A stretch of 64,000 nucleotides of DNA from Davidsoniella eucalypti (taxonomy: Eukaryota; Ascomycota; Sordariomycetes; Microascales; Ceratocystidaceae): NCBI GenBank assembly GCA_004009845.1, contig RMBW01000013.1:124001-188000 (forward strand), given 5' to 3'. Shown here one piece after another: positions 58,914 through 64,000 of this stretch (position 1 is the first letter of the stretch; every line of letters starts with the position of its first letter). The position numbers and the translations under genes were made by a program. The notes under the pieces are model-generated. The model was not told where the DNA came from. It saw only the letters and a program-made list of their open reading frames with translations, and did no database searches.

Positions 58914-61900
58914 TCATTTTTTCTGTTCTTCGTCTGAATGAAGTGTCATCAGACTTTCCGTAGATGCTCTCTTACCGAGACTAAATGGTAGCGCGATGCC
59001 GCCCAACATTGGCCGCTTGCCGATAACGCCGGTCTCATGTTCTCCCTTGGTGGACTTTTCACGCTCCCGTTGCCGGCGCTGGTCTAATAGAATGTCAACT
59101 TGGCTCCGGCCCGAGGGAAGGACACTGTTCGTAGGGCTCTGTTGTAGATCAGGAGACGGCATGCCAGATACGATGGACATGTTATCAGACGCATCGTAGC
59201 GTGATGTGATCGATGTAAGGCCAAAGTCACGAGAGACCTTGTCGGCTTTCTCCTTTTCCTTGGTGTTACTGCTTCGACCCCATTTCCAGCGACGCTTCTT
59301 CTCTTGCTTCTCTGATGGGGGTGGTGACATTTGCTTCTCCGAAGTCCCGGCGGGACGCACCGTAAGCTCCCAGGGGATGGTAGGCAGATTAGATTCATCA
59401 GCCACGCCTTGGATATCCTCCCATGTCTTGATATCCTTCGGAGCGCGCTGGTTTGTGGTCTTGCGAGACAGAGCGTTCTCCGAGGTCGAGTTGGACATGA
59501 TCGACTGATTAGCGACAGATGCGGTATCGTGGGCAGGCTTTTCGAAGGGCGATGAAGCTACCGGAGACTGGGTTTCCCATGGCATGGGGCAGACGTTCGA
59601 CTCATCGGCGACACCTTGGATCTCCGCCCATTTCTTAGCATCTCTAAACTTGCGCATGGAGGACAAAGGAGATGTAGGAGATGACGTCTGGTTGAAGATC
59701 TGCTCGCTTATCGATGCAGGTGGAACGGGTGTACCGGCCCGACTTCTTGAAATTGGAGTGCCAGACTTAGGGGATGGGAAATTGCTCAACGTGGTTGGAG
59801 AGATGAGCGGAGGTCCAACATCTCGCAGCGATAATTGATCATCTTCTTGGATCACCGGGATAGATTCCTGGGTGTCTCGTCGCTGCATTGAAGGTCTGAT
59901 TGGAAGCTTAAGATCGAGAATTCTCTGGTTCAACTCGGTGATAGACGGTCTATGGTCAAGAAGAGGATGCTTGAGTTCTGGTGTAAGCGGGGTGATCTCA
60001 GGGAGGGAGGGCGCCCTGTTGTCTGCGATCTTCAACTTGGGCTTAGACACGGCGATCGGGAGAGGAATGGGTAAAGGCGGTAGCGCTGCAGTAGGAGGCC
60101 CAGAAGAAGGTAGACGAGGCAGAGTCCCAGTGGGAGCAGGTCTTTGATGAGAAATCGGCGGCAGTGCACTGGTAGGAGGACCAGATGAAGGGGGGGGCGA
60201 TAGTGGCGTGGGACCAGAAAGAGGAGCCGACTTGGGAACTGGCGGAAGAGCGCCGGTAGGTGGTCTCGAGGGCAATGCCGGAAGTGCACCAGTTGGAGGA
60301 GCGGATGCAGGGCCCAAAGGCACCTGGAATCTCTTGTCAGTGATCACCTTCTTATCAGAACCCTGTCTCTTTGGTTGGTATGGAAGCGACGGCAGTGCTT
60401 TTTTCGGTGGTCCTCGTAAAGATGGACTCTTGGAGATCGGCGGTGGAGTTGGCGATGGCACTAAGACAGGCGTTGGAGTTGAAGGCTTCTCGACCGGGAT
60501 TCCTGGGAGAGCATAAGCACCCCAAAGCTCCATCTCCAATGGCGACAACGATACAATGCGCGGCGGAGAGTCTGCGATCTTGGGAGACTCTACCGGCGAT
60601 TCGTCCGCATCAGAAGTAAGTGTGAAAGACGGGATAGACTCTGGGCCCTTGGGCCGTAGGGGCATGCGTCTGTTAGGCGGTGGCCCGCGGAGCGGAGGGG
60701 GTGGTAGCTTCTTCGTCGGCGGCGCATAGATGGGCGCAGCATAGCCTTCCCAGAGGTTACTCTCGAGAGTCGATAGATTCCTGCGTTTAGTCACCTCGAA
60801 CTTGACCTCTTCCGTGGCAGCTCTAGGTACAGGCACGGTGGGATCGTGAGCCTCCCATGGCATGAGATCGTAGTTGGTGAGCCCCTTGCCGCCTGTGACA
60901 GTAGCCGGTATAAATCTCTCCGGTTTGGGAGTCGGCGTGACGGCAGTTTCCCATGGCATCAACGAGCTGGTATCTTGAGCGATCTCCTCGTCTTCAGGAA
61001 TGACGATCTGGCGAGTCTCGCCAAACTTCTCGACTCTGTTTAAAGACGACCCGGAAGTATCGGTAGAGAAACGGCTGGAACGTGTTGAGGAAAGAATAGA
61101 GCCAACTTCTGCATCGTCTTCGCCAGCTTCTTGTGCCTGCTTGCGTAGAGCTCTCTTGCGCTCTCTCTCCAGTTCCTTTTCGGCTTTGCGTCTCTCCTTC
61201 TCGGCACGCCGAAGTTGCTTCTCTTCTTCTCGGCTGATGATAGACATGGCGTCGTCACGGGGCGTCAAGGAGATGAAAGAGCGCTCCATGAATGAGCGTT
61301 CAGCAGTTGTATCATGAGAAGGCCTTCTACGCATCCGAGCCTGGCGCTCTTCTTCTTCTACCTCTTCTTGTTTACGGCGAATCTGCATCACGTGACCGTC
61401 TTGCTTGGATGCCCACATGGACCATGTGGGAGGAACAGACATTTTGGTGAGCTTGGACTTTCGAGGAATAGGATTGAGAAGGTATCGTCCGGCCAGTGCG
61501 GACAAGGGAGGGCTTTCACCTTCACCGTGTTTAATGAAACCTCCTCGGATTTCTTCAATGGTCTCGCGCCGAATCTCACGCCTCAAACGGGCAAATCGTT
61601 CATCGTACTTGGCACGGGTTTCGAGCCACCGTTTAAGTGGTGTCGGCTTAACCTTGCCAATCTGGTCAAACTCGGGCGGGTCACAGAAGGGGAAAAATGA
61701 CGCAGGAGAAAGTTCATAAATGTCACCATTCGCTGCAACACGTTGACGGATCATCGAGTCGACGAACGGCGGAAGTGGATCGCCTGCATCGCCTACTCTG
61801 CCAATGGGTTTAATGCGCTCAAAGTCGGTATCCTCAACGCCATTGGTAATGATGGAGCTGTTATCAGCCGAAGTCAAGATGCTAGCAAGCTCACAGTTAT

Positions 61901-63615
61901 CTTGAGATGATTGGGTATGGGCACTATCAGGCCGCACGTTTAAGGCCCAAGCGCCGAACTGGGCAATGGAACGGAACATGTATTTGGCAGGCTTAGTGAA
62001 GCTGAGAGTAGTAGCGACGTGACATAGATGATCCCATACTTGCAGCTGTACTTGTGTTGGAGGGTACCGAACCAACTGTGCAAGTTGGGCCGAGGTCAAA
62101 TAAGGGCCAGCATACTTTTGCGGGTTGGCGAGCTTGTGTGCAATATAGATTTGCTCGTCGCGAAGCAGCTCAACGCCACCTGTGATGATCATGACTGGGG
62201 GTAGACCACCTAGGGTCGGTTGCATAATGGGACTGACTAACGGGTGGGCCAGTAGATGGTTCGGCGCATACATCTAAAATAGTAGTGAACCACAGTTAGC
62301 GTTTGTGTCACGTGTAATAGACGTTACGGCGTGGAAATGCCAGGCAGAACTAAAGGCTGTCATGTTGTGTTGATCTTACCTGAACCTGATCTTTGATCAC
62401 GACCTCTTCCCCGTCTATAGTGACAGAGAGATAATCTGGCTGCTGGCCATAGCCAGCAGGGTCACTCTCGGGTGCCGTTTGGTCATCCTGGTTATGACTC
62501 GTGGACTCGGTAGTCTCGTTGTTTTGGGCCTCGCTGCACATTTCAAGCCATTCCTCATATGTTGGCGGTGGCCAGGAGCGCGAAGGTTTGTGATGGAAGC
62601 CATTAGTAGGGACATAATCCAGTATGGGGTCTGATGATACACTGGGGAAAGAGTGTGTGAGGTCTACCCAGGGACTTAGTAGAATGGCACCAGAAGGTAG
62701 AGGTAGGCCTTGATTACGAAGAATCACCAACAGACTAAGAATCATGCCGCCACCGGCTGAATCACCAGCAAAAATAACTTCCGATGGATCGTACGCCGAA
62801 AGCAGGAACATGTAAGAAGCCAGCGCATCTTGAAGACCGCAAGGGAATGGGAACTGAGGCGCCAAGCGATACTCTGGCGCAAAGACTCGGGCATGTAGCT
62901 TGCGCGCATGGCGTTGGAGCTGATAACGATGCTCATTAACACCACCAAAGTAGTAGGCACCGCCATGCAAGTAGAACATGACCCTTCTAGCGGGCGCCAG
63001 GGAGGCACCGCTAATGCTCGAGTCGCGACGGCCCGTATCGCCGAGGTTGTCTGCTTTGAGCTCAACCCATTCGGCCTCAAGAGTGCTTCCAGGTAGGCGC
63101 CATTGCCACCAGGTACGGCCGCCAACCTGGCGTAGGCCTTCTTCGCCCAGCTCGGCTTGTAAATAGACAGCGGCTTTATCGAGAAAACTGGACGGGACGG
63201 TAACATCGTCCACGCGGACCCAGGTAGGATGAGGCACCCATTGACTGGTGAAGGACTGTATGTCTTCGACCGCGTGGTTAGAGGCGTACTCGAGGAACCC
63301 GCGCACGAGGTTCAAGCCTTGGTCATATCGTAAATGTGAAGTCGGTTTGTCGGTGTCTTTCTTGTTGATGTACTAAGCAGCAGATATCGTGGTTAGCGGG
63401 GTCCTGCGGCCTCATCTAAAAGCTACTTGACAGCGTTGGAGAGGCCATTGGTAAGGCTCAATTTCCGGTCAATGCGGCGACGGGGTGTTTGTTTTTTGTT
63501 GCCTTGACGTTGGCAGCTTGAGCTTTGACGGCTAGGTAGAAAACAAGCTTACATGAGAAACAAAAGTACGGATGGCGGTTGGAATTTCCGCTACGGACAC
63601 TGAAGTTGTGTTCAT
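58914..63615 (-). CDS. Hormone-sensitive-lipase-family hydrolase with long C-terminal extension
   Basis: Alpha/beta hydrolase of the HSL group, probably acting on acylglycerols or other lipid esters. Exons 63553-63615, 62380-63372 and 58914-62273, both introns phase 0, 1471 aa. Joins give IRTFVSHYINKKDTDKP and VIKDQVQMYAPNHLLAHPLV. The oxyanion HGG is at 157-159 (YLHGGAYYFGG) and the nucleophile Ser226 is in GDSAG. A likely acid is Asp391 in LLRDEQIY, and a likely His is 437 in WDHLCHVATTL. The hydrolase core ends near residue 465. About 1000 more residues follow: a Glu/Arg-rich coiled-coil-like block (about 650-735), then Pro-rich disordered sequence with repeated tryptophan motifs, ending basic (KKRRWKWGR) and Ser-rich. 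Such extensions are known in filamentous-fungal homologues and suggest recruitment to a surface or partner. The substrate is not known. Confidence 0.88.
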
Positions 63616-64000
63616 AGCAGCGGCAGCAGCGGGAAGAGTAGCAATATAGCGATGGTGCTGTGGTGAGCGAGTGAGAGACAGCCTGAGAGCCACTCACAGC
63701 TCACATGAAACCGAAGGTGTCGGTCAGCAGGCGTGGCTGGGGATTTGGCACGGCGGCAATGTAGATGGCAAGTTGGCGGTGTCTGTAGTAAAGGGAAAGA
63801 AGGTATGAAAAACAAAAGGAAGAAGAGAGAGGAGCCGGCCAAGATATGATGGAGAAGCCAGACACTGAATCCAGAGGGTCAGACGAACGAGAATGTACTT
63901 TGATTCTGGTACTGGCGGAAGTGCAAGTATTACCAGCAGCTATGTAGCTTGGCACTGGACAGGCAAGTGAGAGTCTAGAAATAGGGAGGCCTATCAATCC
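63616..64000. other. Upstream region of the lipase gene, to the window edge
   Basis: Leader and promoter of the lipase on the minus strand, C/T-rich near 63800-63830. No further gene is supportable before the edge. Confidence 0.5.

Noticed and set aside
1..64000. A defence island, biosynthetic cluster or other multi-gene system
   Set aside because: The genes are unrelated housekeeping functions. HMGR alone does not make a terpene cluster: no cyclase, P450 or transporter is adjacent within the window.

Overview
The window looks like nuclear DNA of a filamentous ascomycete (Pezizomycotina). The evidence is the set of fungal housekeeping proteins, short GT-AG introns of about 40-280 nt with CTAAC/TACTAAC branch sites, a BimC-type kinesin, an Rrn9-domain protein, and long low-complexity fungal-type proteins. 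I cannot name the species. No tRNA, rRNA, CRISPR array or bacterial-type element was found.

Layout. 1-3223 (-): HMG-CoA reductase, cut by the left edge before its C-terminus. 3224-7750: non-coding, with the HMGR promoter, a possible leader intron and small tandem repeats. 7751-9217 (-): PIG-U/Gab1, three exons. 10027-11985 (+): Pescadillo/NOP7. 12483-14536 (+): Rrn9-domain protein, two exons. 15258-18908 (-): kinesin-5, three exons. 19825-21464 (+): UPF0183/PHAF1-family protein, two exons. 21627-23076 (-): SAM37/metaxin-like protein, two exons. 23077-47812: a gene desert of about 24.7 kb holding three retroposon copies in 2.2 kb and one possible small transcription unit. 47813-48871 (-): unknown protein, divergent from the mitochondrial isoleucyl-tRNA synthetase at 49179-52173 (+). 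52709-56569 (-): 1286-aa unknown protein with a hydrophobic tail. 57493-57890 (+): mitochondrial ribosomal protein mL41. 58914-63615 (-): 1471-aa hormone-sensitive-lipase-family protein.

The genes are ordinary housekeeping functions: sterol synthesis, GPI anchoring, ribosome biogenesis and Pol I transcription, mitosis, mitochondrial protein import and translation, and lipid hydrolysis. They form no evident pathway cluster. Exon joins were worked out by hand from splice signals and reading phase, and each spliced model closes in frame.

The strongest unusual observations are three. First, a complete 499-bp tRNA-derived SINE (42486-42984) has a degenerate tRNA head, a 28-nt A tail and exact target-site duplications. 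Second, just beside it, a head-to-tail dimer of another retroposon (43070-44623) is bounded by a single 15-bp target-site duplication. Third, the lipase carries a long C-terminal extension with several repeated short tryptophan motifs. I saw no convincing new multi-gene system.
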